Assembly: GCA_016342355.1 (NCBI GenBank)
Contig: JAEINP010000038.1
Location: 1 to 49,434 of the forward strand
Reading direction: 5' to 3'
Length of the DNA: 49,434 nt
DNA from: Desulfatibacillum sp.
GTDB lineage: Bacteria > Desulfobacterota > Desulfobacteria > Desulfobacterales > Desulfatibacillaceae
The notes beneath the pieces are model-generated. The model ran no database searches, was not told the DNA's origin, and saw nothing but the letters and a program-made list of their open reading frames with translations. Below are positions 1-8,327 of the stretch, one piece after another. Made by a program: the position numbers and the translations under genes. Positions within the stretch are counted from its first letter, which is position 1; every line of letters starts with the position of its first letter.

Positions 1-45
1 CTGACACGGTAGAAGTCGTTGGTTCAAATCCAATCGTGCCTACCA
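1..45 (+). tRNA. tRNA-Val (GAC), 3' part only
   Basis: The window opens inside a tRNA. Bases 1-7 read as an anticodon loop with anticodon GAC (C-T-GAC-A-C), followed by the 3' side of the anticodon stem, a short variable loop, a T arm whose 5-bp stem encloses TTCAAAT, the 3' acceptor strand CGTGCCT, the discriminator A and an encoded CCA at 43-45. The D arm and 5' acceptor strand lie outside the window, so the Val assignment rests on the anticodon loop alone. Confidence 0.85.
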
Positions 46-54
46 AAAATTACA

Positions 55-89
55 AGGGCTTAACTCATCAAGGGTTAGGCCCTTTTTTT
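55..89 (+). terminator. Rho-independent terminator after the tRNA
   Basis: AGGGCTTAACT at 55-65 pairs with GGTTAGGCCCT at 73-83, forming an 11-bp stem with a few G-U pairs, and a run of seven T follows. It lies ten bases after the tRNA CCA end and should end the tRNA transcript. Confidence 0.85.
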
Positions 90-160
90 GTCCATTTGTT
101 TTGTTGCAAAGAGGGTATGCGTAGCTGGAGAGTCCTTTCATGAACTCATGGAGCGGGGCA

Positions 161-961
161 TTACACGGTTGAAGCCACCCGGACCAGCACATACATGTCG
201 CCCTGGCCGTAGGCGGAAACCCGGCCCTTGCCCTTGAGACGCAGGCGCGTGTTGTCCCTGACTCCGGCGGGAATATATACTTTAAGGATTTCCCGGGGAT
301 TGGTATGATGGAGGGACAATTCCACTTGCTTGCCTTCCATGGCTTCTTGCCGACTGACCGAGAGGTTGTAAGTCACGTCGTTGGATTCCAGCATATTTTT
401 CTGGCTGGATTGGATGGCCTTTTTCAGGAGATATTTTCCGGCTTTTTGGCCAATTCGGGACAAAAGACCGGGTTTGGCCTTAGTGGCTACCCGTGCGGCG
501 GTTCCCGCTCCCTGCATGGTTGTGCCAAAAAGTTCCTTCCAGGCGCCTGCCATAGCGCCGAAAAAAATGGCTCCGCCTACGAGAAGGGGGCCGCTACGGA
601 AAAAAACCTGCTGGAAGAACTGGGGGTCGGTACGCAGGCCCGCGTTTTCAAATTCACGGAAAAGGTCCCGAAAAATCTGGCTGGCCTGGGGATTGTTGAA
701 CATATCCCGGAAGATTTCTTCCTGGGAATAGGAAAAGCCCTGCCCTCCGCCTCCAAAGGTTTGGGCCCGGTCGTATTGGGTCCGTTTGCCCTCGTCCATT
801 AAAACAGCATAAGCCTCTGAAATCTTTTTGAATTTATCTTCAGCCAAGGGATCATCGGGGTTGCGGTCCGGGTGGCATTCAAAAGCCAGCTTTCTATATG
901 CTGATTTGATTTCCTTTTCCGTGGCATCCTTTTTAATGCCCAGGATTTCATAATAAGTCAT
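161..961 (-). CDS. J-domain protein with a hydrophobic segment and a DnaJ C-terminal domain
   Basis: A 266-residue DnaJ-like co-chaperone. Residues 1-65 form a J domain with the HPD motif at 30-32, which in this family stimulates the ATPase of a DnaK-type Hsp70. The four CxxCxGxG zinc motifs of true DnaJ are absent, and the middle is Phe-rich. A hydrophobic, Gly/Ala-rich stretch at about 124-140 could associate with or cross the membrane. Residues 192-264 match the last part of the DnaJ substrate-binding fold ([16 protein letters not shown]). It stands alone and is divergent from the nuclease gene. The canonical dnaJ of this window is at 28191-29291, so this is an accessory J protein. The fold is clear; client and location are unknown. 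Confidence 0.85.
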   Translation of the reverse strand: MTYYEILGIKKDATEKEIKSAYRKLAFECHPDRNPDDPLAEDKFKKISEAYAVLMDEGKRTQYDRAQTFGGGGQGFSYSQEEIFRDMFNNPQASQIFRDLFREFENAGLRTDPQFFQQVFFRSGPLLVGGAIFFGAMAGAWKELFGTTMQGAGTAARVATKAKPGLLSRIGQKAGKYLLKKAIQSSQKNMLESNDVTYNLSVSRQEAMEGKQVELSLHHTNPREILKVYIPAGVRDNTRLRLKGKGRVSAYGQGDMYVLVRVASTV

Positions 962-1155
962 GGGGTGGCGTGCTCCGATTTCGAGTCTGTTTTTGGCCTT
1001 TGGCTGCCCATTATTTAGCGGAAGGGCGTTAAAGTGTCAAAGCCATAATACACCGCCTCGGGCTGCTTGTTATATTGGGATTGCAAAAGACGGGGTTACA
1101 CGGTATGGTTTTGACGGTTAATTCGATACTTTCAGCTAAGGAAAGGCGGGAAAAA

Positions 1156-2772
1156 ATGGTAAGAGTGACATGCCTGGGTGCAGCAGGAGGCGTTACCGGT
1201 TCCAATCATCTGATCGAAACTTCGGACGGCAGAAAGATATTAGTGGATTGCGGCCTGTTCCAGGGCGGAAAGCAAATGGAAGCCCGGAACTGGGATAGCT
1301 GGGGTTTTGACCCGTCTCAGATAGACTTGGTCATCGCCACCCATGCTCATATTGACCATATAGGCCGGATTCCCAAGCTGGTCCGGGACGGATACAACGG
1401 GAAAATTATCACCTCTCCCCCGTCCATAGATCTGGCTGAGATACTTCTTTTAGACTCGGCCCATATCCAGGAAATGAACGCCGAATGGCAGACGCGCAAG
1501 AACAAGCGCAGAGGCAGCAAGGATATACTCCCCCTTTACACCACGGCGGACGCGGAAAGAAGCCTTTCCCATTTTCAGGCCCTCCCGAGGGACGAAATGA
1601 TGGAACTGGACATGGGCGTAAAAATCCGTTTGCGCAACGCCGGTCATATTTTGGGCTCTGCAATTGTAGAGATGTGGATCAAGGATGGCGACGAAGAGAT
1701 GAAAATCGTCTTTTCCGGGGACATCGGCCAAGCCTCCCAGCTTATCATCAAAGATCCCTATGAGGTTTATGCCGCGGATTTCCTTTTTGTGGAGTCCACT
1801 TACGGGAACCGTTTGCACAAAACCCGGGAGCAAAGCCGCGACGAGCTTTTGGAAGCCATCAAGTACAGCACCGCCGCCGGGGAAAAAGTAATCATACCGG
1901 CCTTTGCCGTGGAACGCACCCAGGAGATTCTATACATATTGGGGGAATTCCAGAGAGCCGGACTGCTTCCCGACATCCCGATTTACCTGGACAGTCCCCT
2001 GGCCATCAAGGCCACGGAGATTTTTCGTAAGTACAAGCAACACTATGACAAGGAAGCCCTTGCCATTGTGGAAAAGGGCTTTGATCCCCTGGACCTGCCC
2101 AACCTCAAATTCACGCCCAACACGGCGGACTCCATTGCAATCAACGAAAAGCCCGGACCAGCCATTGTCATGGCGGGTAACGGCATGTGCACCGCAGGCC
2201 GTATCAAGCATCATCTCAAACATAATTTGTGGAGGCCGGGCGCCAGTTTGGTGATCGTGGGCTTCCAGGCGCAGGGAACTACGGGCCGCAGGATTGTGGA
2301 AGGCGCCCAGGAAGTCAAGATTTTTCAGGAAACCGTGGCTGTTAAGGCCAAGGTTTTCACGATTGGCGGATTTTCAGCCCATGCGGATCAAAACGACCTC
2401 TTGAAATGGGTGAGCCACTTTGCCGAATCCAAGCCCAAGGTTTTTCCCATACACGGGGAGCCCGAGGCCTGCCAGGTCCTGGCGCAAAAAATTCGGGAGC
2501 AATTTGGCATGGAGACTCATGTGCCCAGATGGCGGGAATCCATGCTTCTGACCCCCAAGACTGTGGATTATGAGATCCCGGCTGTGGAAGAGGCGACAGA
2601 GCCTGATCATTTCTCGGAAATGAACAACGTCGTTGTGGGCCTGGAGAAAAGCATCAAGGATCTGCGCAGAACATTAAAAGACAGGATGGCGAAAGAAAAA
2701 GACGGAGACCACGACCTGGAGCGCCTCCAGTTCCTTCAAGAGGAATTGCAAAGCATTTTAAAAAACGCATGA
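1156..2772 (+). CDS. MBL-fold beta-CASP RNA-processing metallo-hydrolase
   Basis: A 538-residue protein of the beta-CASP branch of metallo-beta-lactamases, which act on RNA as endo- or exonucleases (CPSF73/Ysh1-like). The zinc motif is THAHIDHIGR near residue 60. Further metal ligands lie in AGHILGSA and FSGDIG. A beta-CASP insert follows, and the C-terminal RNA-specificity motifs are GGFSAHADQ and PIHGEPEA. The start at 1156 was chosen because MVRVTCLGAAGG is the normal N terminus of the fold and a purine-rich AAAGGCGGG lies just upstream; an earlier in-frame ATG at 1075 would add 27 unrelated residues. The last 60 residues form a charged helical tail. The mla-type operon starts 13 bases after its stop, so the two may be co-transcribed. 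Confidence 0.88.
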   Translation: MVRVTCLGAAGGVTGSNHLIETSDGRKILVDCGLFQGGKQMEARNWDSWGFDPSQIDLVIATHAHIDHIGRIPKLVRDGYNGKIITSPPSIDLAEILLLDSAHIQEMNAEWQTRKNKRRGSKDILPLYTTADAERSLSHFQALPRDEMMELDMGVKIRLRNAGHILGSAIVEMWIKDGDEEMKIVFSGDIGQASQLIIKDPYEVYAADFLFVESTYGNRLHKTREQSRDELLEAIKYSTAAGEKVIIPAFAVERTQEILYILGEFQRAGLLPDIPIYLDSPLAIKATEIFRKYKQHYDKEALAIVEKGFDPLDLPNLKFTPNTADSIAINEKPGPAIVMAGNGMCTAGRIKHHLKHNLWRPGASLVIVGFQAQGTTGRRIVEGAQEVKIFQETVAVKAKVFTIGGFSAHADQNDLLKWVSHFAESKPKVFPIHGEPEACQVLAQKIREQFGMETHVPRWRESMLLTPKTVDYEIPAVEEATEPDHFSEMNNVVVGLEKSIKDLRRTLKDRMAKEKDGDHDLERLQFLQEELQSILKNA

Positions 2773-2785
2773 TGGCCATTCAAGG

Positions 2786-3919
2786 ATGAATAACCAGGCA
2801 GCCACGTTCAGGATTGAAAACAACGGCGATGCAGGCATGTGTATGCTACTGCAAGGGCCTTTGGACCAGAGCGCCTATTTTTCCCTTGCTGGATCTGCGA
2901 GGGAGGCTGTGCGGAAAAATTGTTCCGGCAACTTGGTGATTGACCTGGGTGAGGTCTCCCGGGTGGACGATTTCGGAGCTCTGCTCCTTGCGGATATTTA
3001 TAAGGCGGCCAGTTCGGTCAAATGCCCTTGCACCATGGAGGCGGCCCAGGCCAATGTGCGAGAGGTGCTTGACCTTCTCCATTTTCGGGATTTGGTCAGT
3101 GCTCCAGCCTTGGAGTCTCGGAAACCGGAAAATCCCCTCACGGCTCTGGGCGGCGCCCTTATAAGCAAGATCTATGGAGCCAGAGAGCTCATAGATTTTA
3201 CCGGAGATGTTTTTCTGTGCGTGGCTATTGTCCTCCGCCATCCCTCTACCATGCGGTGGGATGACACCCTGCTATCCATGAGGCGGGTGGGGGTGGACGC
3301 CGTGCCCATAGTGGGGCTCATCAATTTTTTGTTGGGCTTTATCATGGCCTTCATGACCTCGGTGCAGCTTAAACAGTTCGGAGCCAATATCTTTGTGGCC
3401 CCCCTGGTCGCCATTGCCATGGTACGGGAACTTGGCCCCATTATGACAGCCATTGTGGTGACAGGCCGTTCCGGCTCCGCCTTTGCCTCGGAAATCGGTA
3501 CAATGAAAATTTCCGAGGAAGTGGACGCATTATCCACCATGGGGTTTAATCCCGTGGTTTTTTTGGTGATGCCCAAGATGCTCGCCGCCATGGTTGTGAT
3601 GCCTATCCTCACGGTTTTTGCCTGCCTGTTCGGCATATTGGGGGGGCTTGTGGTGGGGGTGGCATTTCTGGATTTGACCCTGGCCAACTATCTGAGCGAG
3701 ACCATCAACAGCCTGAGCATGTATGCGGTAAGATGGTGTTTTTTCAAGGCTGTGGTGTTTGCGTTTTTAATCACCTGGGTGGGATGCCTGAGGGGCTTCC
3801 AGGTGCGGGGAGGATCGGCTGCTGTGGGCCAGGCCACCACCTCAGCGGTGGTGTCCGGGATTTTTCTCATCGTCCTGTGGGACTGTATTTTTGCCTTTAT
3901 CCAGTTGTACTGGAGTTGA
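2786..3919 (+). CDS. STAS-MlaE family ABC transporter permease
   Basis: A 377-residue permease of the MlaE/TTG2B family, the inner-membrane part of an MCE-type lipid transporter. Residues 1-110 are a STAS domain (VIDLGEVSRVDDFGALLL) of the kind supplied by the separate protein MlaB in E. coli. Residues 130-377 carry the MlaE domain with several membrane segments, including the conserved VRELGPIMTAIVVTGRSGSAFASEIGTM region, broken here into VRELGPI and GRSGSAFASEIG. The gene for the ATPase starts three bases after its stop, and the MlaD and lipoprotein genes follow, which fixes the system. The fused STAS-permease form is known in other Gram-negative bacteria. Confidence 0.92.
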   Translation: MNNQAATFRIENNGDAGMCMLLQGPLDQSAYFSLAGSAREAVRKNCSGNLVIDLGEVSRVDDFGALLLADIYKAASSVKCPCTMEAAQANVREVLDLLHFRDLVSAPALESRKPENPLTALGGALISKIYGARELIDFTGDVFLCVAIVLRHPSTMRWDDTLLSMRRVGVDAVPIVGLINFLLGFIMAFMTSVQLKQFGANIFVAPLVAIAMVRELGPIMTAIVVTGRSGSAFASEIGTMKISEEVDALSTMGFNPVVFLVMPKMLAAMVVMPILTVFACLFGILGGLVVGVAFLDLTLANYLSETINSLSMYAVRWCFFKAVVFAFLITWVGCLRGFQVRGGSAAVGQATTSAVVSGIFLIVLWDCIFAFIQLYWS

Positions 3920-3922
3920 TCC

Positions 3923-4687
3923 ATGGACCTGGAACCCATCATAAGCGTCAGGAACCTGACAGCCGGTTACGGGGAAACCCGCATCCTGGAAGATGTTTCC
4001 TTTGATGTGACTCCAGGCGAGATATTGATGATCGTGGGCGGAAGCGGTTGCGGCAAAAGCACTCTGCTCAAACACATGATCGGGCAATTGGCGCCTGTCA
4101 GTGGAGAGATTATGGTGGACGGCTGCAATCTCATAAGCAGCACCACCGCCGAATATCAGGCCCTGCTAAAACGCATAGGGGTTTTGTACCAGGGCAGCGC
4201 CCTGTTAAGCTCCCTCACCGTGGGGCAGAACGTGGCCCTGCCCATGCTGGAACATACGGATCTGCCCAAGGATGCCGTGGAAAGCCTGGTCCGGATCAAA
4301 CTTTCCATGGTCTACCTGGCTGGCACGGAAAACCTCCTGCCTTCCGAACTGTCTGGCGGTATGCGAAAAAGGGCCGGTCTGGCCAGGGCCATGGCCCTCA
4401 ACCCAAGAATTTTGTTTTTTGACGAGCCCTCGGCGGGCCTGGACCCCATAACGTCTTCGGAGCTGGACAGGCTGATATTGAGGCTTAATAAGATATTCGG
4501 CACCACCATGGTGGTGGTGACTCATGAGTTGCGCAGCATATTCGCAGTCGCCCAAAGGGTCATTATGCTGGATAAGAAAACCCGGGGAATTGTTGCCCAG
4601 GGTCATCCGTTGGACCTTAAAAACCAAAGCCCCCATCCCCAGGTGAGGGATTTTTTCAATCCGCCGGGACAGGATAACTGCGACTAA
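3923..4687 (+). CDS. MlaF-type ABC transporter ATP-binding protein
   Basis: A 254-residue ABC ATPase that powers the MlaE-like permease encoded just upstream. The Walker A motif is GGSGCGKST (about residues 37-45), the Q-loop lies in VLYQGSALL, the signature is LSGGMRKRAGLARA, the Walker B motif is ILFFDEPSAGLDP and the switch His lies in VVVTHEL. The GMRKR form of the signature is typical of the MlaF group rather than of general importers. The gene follows its permease by three bases, so translation is probably coupled. Confidence 0.93.
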   Translation: MDLEPIISVRNLTAGYGETRILEDVSFDVTPGEILMIVGGSGCGKSTLLKHMIGQLAPVSGEIMVDGCNLISSTTAEYQALLKRIGVLYQGSALLSSLTVGQNVALPMLEHTDLPKDAVESLVRIKLSMVYLAGTENLLPSELSGGMRKRAGLARAMALNPRILFFDEPSAGLDPITSSELDRLILRLNKIFGTTMVVVTHELRSIFAVAQRVIMLDKKTRGIVAQGHPLDLKNQSPHPQVRDFFNPPGQDNCD

Positions 4688-4728
4688 TAATCCCGACCCG
4701 GCAAAATAGGGTATGGAGATAACCAAGC

Positions 4729-5736
4729 ATGGCTTCCGCGCAAACCAAGTTCATGGTCGGGCTTTTTCTCATAGTGGGCACTGCGTTGACCGTAGTGGTG
4801 GTCATATGGGTGGGCATGTCCGGGTATTTGGAAGAAGGCAAGAATTTTGTCATGTATTTTGACGAATCGGTCCAGGGATTGGACCAGGATTCCACCGTTA
4901 AATACCGGGGAGTGCCCATTGGCTCGGTACAGTCCATTGGGGTGGCCGAGGACGGAAAGCTGGTGGAGGTGGTGGTGAAAATCCGGAAGGGGGAAATCCC
5001 TTCCGAACCCGTATCCGCCCAGCTAAAATCCGTGGGGATAACCGGCATTATGTTTATCGAGCTGGACCTTTCTGCAGATAAGCCCGCAGACATGCCCCCG
5101 CTCAGTTTTGAGCCTCCTTTTCCCCTCATTCCCACACGTCTATCCGGGTTCAACCAGATTTTCCGCAGTGTGGAAACCATGCTCCACCGTTTTAAGGAAA
5201 TGGACGTGGAAGGGGTTATCTCCCGGCTTCAAAGGGATTTGGACTCCCTGGACAAGGTGATCAATAATACGAATACTGCGGCGATTTCCGAATCCATTGT
5301 GGTATCCCTGGACAGGTTAAACGCAATTCTGGACCCGGACCGCTGGGACCGGATTCTTGCCTCTGTCCAAAGCGTGGGGCCGGAAGTGGAACACACCGTG
5401 GCGGACGCCCGAAAAATGTTCAACCGGGCTGAAACAGCCCTGGAAAAACTGGATGGCCTGTTGGGCCAGAACCAGGATAACCTGACCCTTGCCATGGAAG
5501 CCCTGAAGGAAACCATGGAAGCGGCTTCCGTTATGGTCAAGGAAGGGGGAAATCTGGTAGCGGGAACAGACGACAAGGTCGCTCATTTGCAACAGCATCT
5601 GCTTGTCTCAGTCCAGAATATGGAAAAGGCCACGGAGAACCTGAATCGACTGTTGGAAAGCCTGGCCCAGGACCCGGCCCAGATTCTTTTGGGACAGCCC
5701 CCTTCCCCCAGAAACCTGCAAGGGGGGCGGGAATAG
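4729..5736 (+). CDS. MlaD/MCE-domain periplasmic lipid-transport protein
   Basis: A 335-residue protein anchored by one N-terminal membrane helix (about residues 8-30, FMVGLFLIVGTALTVVVVIW). An MCE domain follows (about 38-115), with the usual VQGLDQDSTVKYRGVPIG segment. MCE domains form hexameric rings that pass lipids between the membranes. Residues 140-320 are a long, mostly helical region with heptad-like spacing, longer than in E. coli MlaD and closer to the extended MCE proteins that bridge the periplasm. It follows the ATPase gene by 41 bases. The RBS is GGAG at about 4713. The substrate cannot be read from the sequence. Confidence 0.92.
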   Translation: MASAQTKFMVGLFLIVGTALTVVVVIWVGMSGYLEEGKNFVMYFDESVQGLDQDSTVKYRGVPIGSVQSIGVAEDGKLVEVVVKIRKGEIPSEPVSAQLKSVGITGIMFIELDLSADKPADMPPLSFEPPFPLIPTRLSGFNQIFRSVETMLHRFKEMDVEGVISRLQRDLDSLDKVINNTNTAAISESIVVSLDRLNAILDPDRWDRILASVQSVGPEVEHTVADARKMFNRAETALEKLDGLLGQNQDNLTLAMEALKETMEAASVMVKEGGNLVAGTDDKVAHLQQHLLVSVQNMEKATENLNRLLESLAQDPAQILLGQPPSPRNLQGGRE

Positions 5737-5775
5737 AAAGGTGAAAAACTGCAACCACCAACAAGGAGAATTCTT

Positions 5776-6411
5776 GTGAGGCCTGGAAAATACTCGCCAT
5801 TGCTTTGTTTGGCCATGGTGTGCCTGTTGGCGGCCTGCGGGATTTCACGCACCGCCAGTACGCCCATCAATTATTACACCCTGGAATATGAAACTCCCAG
5901 GCTGGAGAAAAAAACCGTCCTGCCCTATGTGGTTCTGTTCAAACGGTTTTCCGTTGCGCCGGATTACAACATGCTGCCCATAGTCTACCGGAACAAAGCC
6001 TTTGTGAGAAACACCTACTCCTATCACAAATGGCGGTCCAACCCTGGCGACATGGCGACCTATTTTCTGGCAAGGGACTTCAAGGCACAGGGGTTGTTCG
6101 GGGCTGTCCTGTCCTACGATTCCAATCTCAGGATGACCCATAGCCTGGAAGGGGTGGTGGAGGAGTTTTACGAAAAGGATTCGGATGAGGCTTGGGAGGC
6201 GGTCTTTGTGCTGGGAATCACCCTGATCAAGGAGCAGGAACCCGACATTACCCGGCAGGTCCTTTTTCAAAAACAATATCGCCTTGCCCAAAAGGCGGAT
6301 GAAAAAAGTCCGGAATCCATCGCCAAGGCCATGAGCCAGGCCATGAGTCAGGCGTCCCTTTTGGTGATGGAAGACGTGTACGCGGCCCTTGCTGCTGCGA
6401 ACAACCGGTAA
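5776..6411 (+). CDS. PqiC-like ABC-transporter auxiliary lipoprotein
   Basis: A 211-residue outer-membrane lipoprotein of the ABC-type transport auxiliary family (PqiC/YmbA-like). It begins with GTG, preceded by AAGGAG at about 5762. A short signal sequence ends in the lipobox LLAAC, so Cys21 should be lipidated. The mature part opens with NYYTLEYETP, the start usual for this family, and contains a conserved core on generating free-acting transport partners at the outer membrane. Its place as the fourth gene after permease, ATPase and MCE protein supports a role as the outer-membrane end of this lipid transporter. No MlaA or MlaC homologue is present in the window. Confidence 0.85.
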   Translation: MRPGKYSPLLCLAMVCLLAACGISRTASTPINYYTLEYETPRLEKKTVLPYVVLFKRFSVAPDYNMLPIVYRNKAFVRNTYSYHKWRSNPGDMATYFLARDFKAQGLFGAVLSYDSNLRMTHSLEGVVEEFYEKDSDEAWEAVFVLGITLIKEQEPDITRQVLFQKQYRLAQKADEKSPESIAKAMSQAMSQASLLVMEDVYAALAAANNR

Positions 6412-6424
6412 GAGTGGTGAATTG

Positions 6425-6928
6425 ATGGAAGACATTCAACGCATACCCCTGCCCAACCTGAAGGGATATAATTGCTTTGCCTGCGGCTCGGCCAATCCCA
6501 TTGGCCTGCACATGCATTTTTTTCTGGAAGGGGAAAAAGTGGTCTCGGACTTGGTTTTGGATAAAAATCTGGCTGGCTGGGAAAATCTGGTCCATGGAGG
6601 CATCATCTCCACGCTCATGGACGAGATTGTGGGCTGGACGGTCATCACCCTGAAACGCAGGTTTTTTGTAACCCGCAGCCTGAATATCCGCTACCTGCGC
6701 CCTATCCCCGTAGGCTCCAAGGTGCGGGTCCAGGGAAAATTCCGCTCCGAGTCCGACAACGGCCGGGCCGTGGTGGACGCCCTGCTATTGGGACCGGACG
6801 GGCGGAAATCCGCCACGGGAAAAGCGGAAGTGGCTTTTCTTTCCGAAAAACGCATCAAAGAGATTCCCGAAAATCATCGTACAGACATGATTTGGCTGTT
6901 TGAACAGCTGGAGGCTGTATTCAAATAA
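6425..6928 (+). CDS. PaaI-family hot-dog thioesterase
   Basis: A 167-residue hot-dog-fold protein of the PaaI/YbgC-like thioesterase group, which hydrolyses acyl-CoA thioesters. Visible family marks are NCFACGSANPIGLHM near the N terminus and HGGIISTLMDEIVGW, in which the HGG turn and the Asp/Glu of the central helix sit at the active site. The ATG at 6425 is preferred because the longer form from 6389 would overlap the lipoprotein gene and add 12 residues without homology. It follows that gene by 13 bases and is the last gene of the operon. The MFS gene meets it tail to tail after six bases. The acyl substrate is unknown. Confidence 0.85.
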   Translation: MEDIQRIPLPNLKGYNCFACGSANPIGLHMHFFLEGEKVVSDLVLDKNLAGWENLVHGGIISTLMDEIVGWTVITLKRRFFVTRSLNIRYLRPIPVGSKVRVQGKFRSESDNGRAVVDALLLGPDGRKSATGKAEVAFLSEKRIKEIPENHRTDMIWLFEQLEAVFK

Positions 6929-6934
6929 AACGGG

Positions 6935-8206
6935 TTATGTGCCGGGCGGTTTGCTTCCCCGCAGGAGCAGGTTGCCTGCCAGGGCCGCAAGCCCCATAAT
7001 CCCAAAGGTGATCCCCCAGGACCAGGCTGTCAGGCCTCCGCCGGAAAGATCCAGCGCCACTCCAGCAACCACCGTACCCACAGAGGCCGCCGCAAATCCT
7101 CCCAGAGACTGGAGAGCCATTGCCGAGCCACGTCGTTCCGGCTTGGCGGCATTGATCACCCCGGAATGGATGGCGGCGGAATCCCCCTGGAAAAACACCG
7201 TATAAAATATGCACAGGCCCGCCACTGCAAGATAGGGTAAATGAGCGGCGAAACCCATACTGAGTGCGGTCAGGCACGAAATTGCCATAATTCCCCGCAC
7301 TGCCCGCCTGCGGCCAAAACGGACGGCCAACTCACCCCCCAGGATGCTGGCAATCGTGCCAAATATTCCAGCCACAGCCATGACTGTGGTGGGGGCCGGA
7401 TGATTTTTCGCAACTTCATGCAGCCCCAAAGAAAAGGCCAGAAAGGCCACCATCCAGGAACGAGCTGCGAACATTTCCCACATATGGCACATATAGGCCA
7501 GGATGTAGGATCGGGTTTGGGCATCCCTCCACGCAGGCCTGAAATCCAGGATTTCTTTCAAGGATGCCTTGGCCTGATCCTTATCCACCGGCCTGGGCGT
7601 CAGCATGAAGAAGAAAAGCACCAAGGCAACCAGAGAACCTACCGCGGCCCCTCCAAAGGCGATACGCCAGCCAAACCCCTCAAATATCAAGCCTGTGACA
7701 TAAAAAGAAAGGCTCAACCCCAGGCCGAAACTGGCTGTGTAAAAAGACACTGCCCGCGGGTGGAAAGAGGAAGGCAAGCGATCAATGAGTGCTTTTAAGC
7801 CGGGAATAAAGGTGCCTGCCAGCCCCAGGCCCGCAAAAGCCCGGAACAGGAGGGCCAGCCAGAATCCGTTTACCGCCATGGCGAATCCCAGGTTGGCCAA
7901 AAAGCCTATCAGGCAGCATGCCATGCAGATTTTTCGGGCGTCCATGCGATCGGTAAGGCTGGTGAGGAAGAGCACCGCCAGGGTGTAACCCACAAAATAA
8001 ATGCCGTTGATCCAGCCTGCCTGGCTGTTGGACAGACTCCATAACTCCCGGAAATGGGGAAGCAGGGCGGGAAAGGCGAAAACGCCCAGCATTCCGCACA
8101 CCTGGGCCGCGCACATGGCGAAGATCAACGGCGCTCCGCTATAAGACTGGTTTTTTATTGAGGCGGATTGCCCATTGAATTTCGTGTGGGTATTGTCTGC
8201 TTCCAA
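6935..8206 (-). CDS. MFS transporter
   Basis: A 423-residue major facilitator superfamily protein with about twelve hydrophobic segments. Between the second and third segments lies LTDRMDARKICMACCLIGF, close to the MFS loop motif G-x-x-x-D-R-x-G-R-R, and a related RFGRRRAVRG follows in the second half, as expected for the duplicated fold. The Arg/Lys-rich loop between helices 6 and 7 marks the join of the halves. It is a single-gene unit, convergent with the thioesterase gene and followed by none on its strand. The substrate cannot be predicted; the protein resembles anion or drug permeases of the CynX/NimT kind only in a general way. Confidence 0.85.
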   Translation of the reverse strand: MEADNTHTKFNGQSASIKNQSYSGAPLIFAMCAAQVCGMLGVFAFPALLPHFRELWSLSNSQAGWINGIYFVGYTLAVLFLTSLTDRMDARKICMACCLIGFLANLGFAMAVNGFWLALLFRAFAGLGLAGTFIPGLKALIDRLPSSFHPRAVSFYTASFGLGLSLSFYVTGLIFEGFGWRIAFGGAAVGSLVALVLFFFMLTPRPVDKDQAKASLKEILDFRPAWRDAQTRSYILAYMCHMWEMFAARSWMVAFLAFSLGLHEVAKNHPAPTTVMAVAGIFGTIASILGGELAVRFGRRRAVRGIMAISCLTALSMGFAAHLPYLAVAGLCIFYTVFFQGDSAAIHSGVINAAKPERRGSAMALQSLGGFAAASVGTVVAGVALDLSGGGLTAWSWGITFGIMGLAALAGNLLLRGSKPPGT

Positions 8207-8277
8207 TAAATGTCCCTTTCCTGTCTGGCGTGTTTCAAACCAATTCTACCACATCAGGAAAGTCTCTGAAATAAAGA

Positions 8278-8305
8278 GTGGCCGGAAAACAATCTTTCCG
8301 GCCAC
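8278..8305 (-). terminator. Terminator of the tetR-icmF unit
   Basis: GTGGCCGGAAA at 8278-8288 and TTTCCGGCCAC at 8295-8305 form a perfect 11-bp stem with a six-base loop, 23 bases past the icmF stop. On the minus strand the stem is followed by CTCTTTATTT, a broken T tract. Confidence 0.75.
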
Positions 8306-8327
8306 CAATGAGGAAGCAACTTTGATT

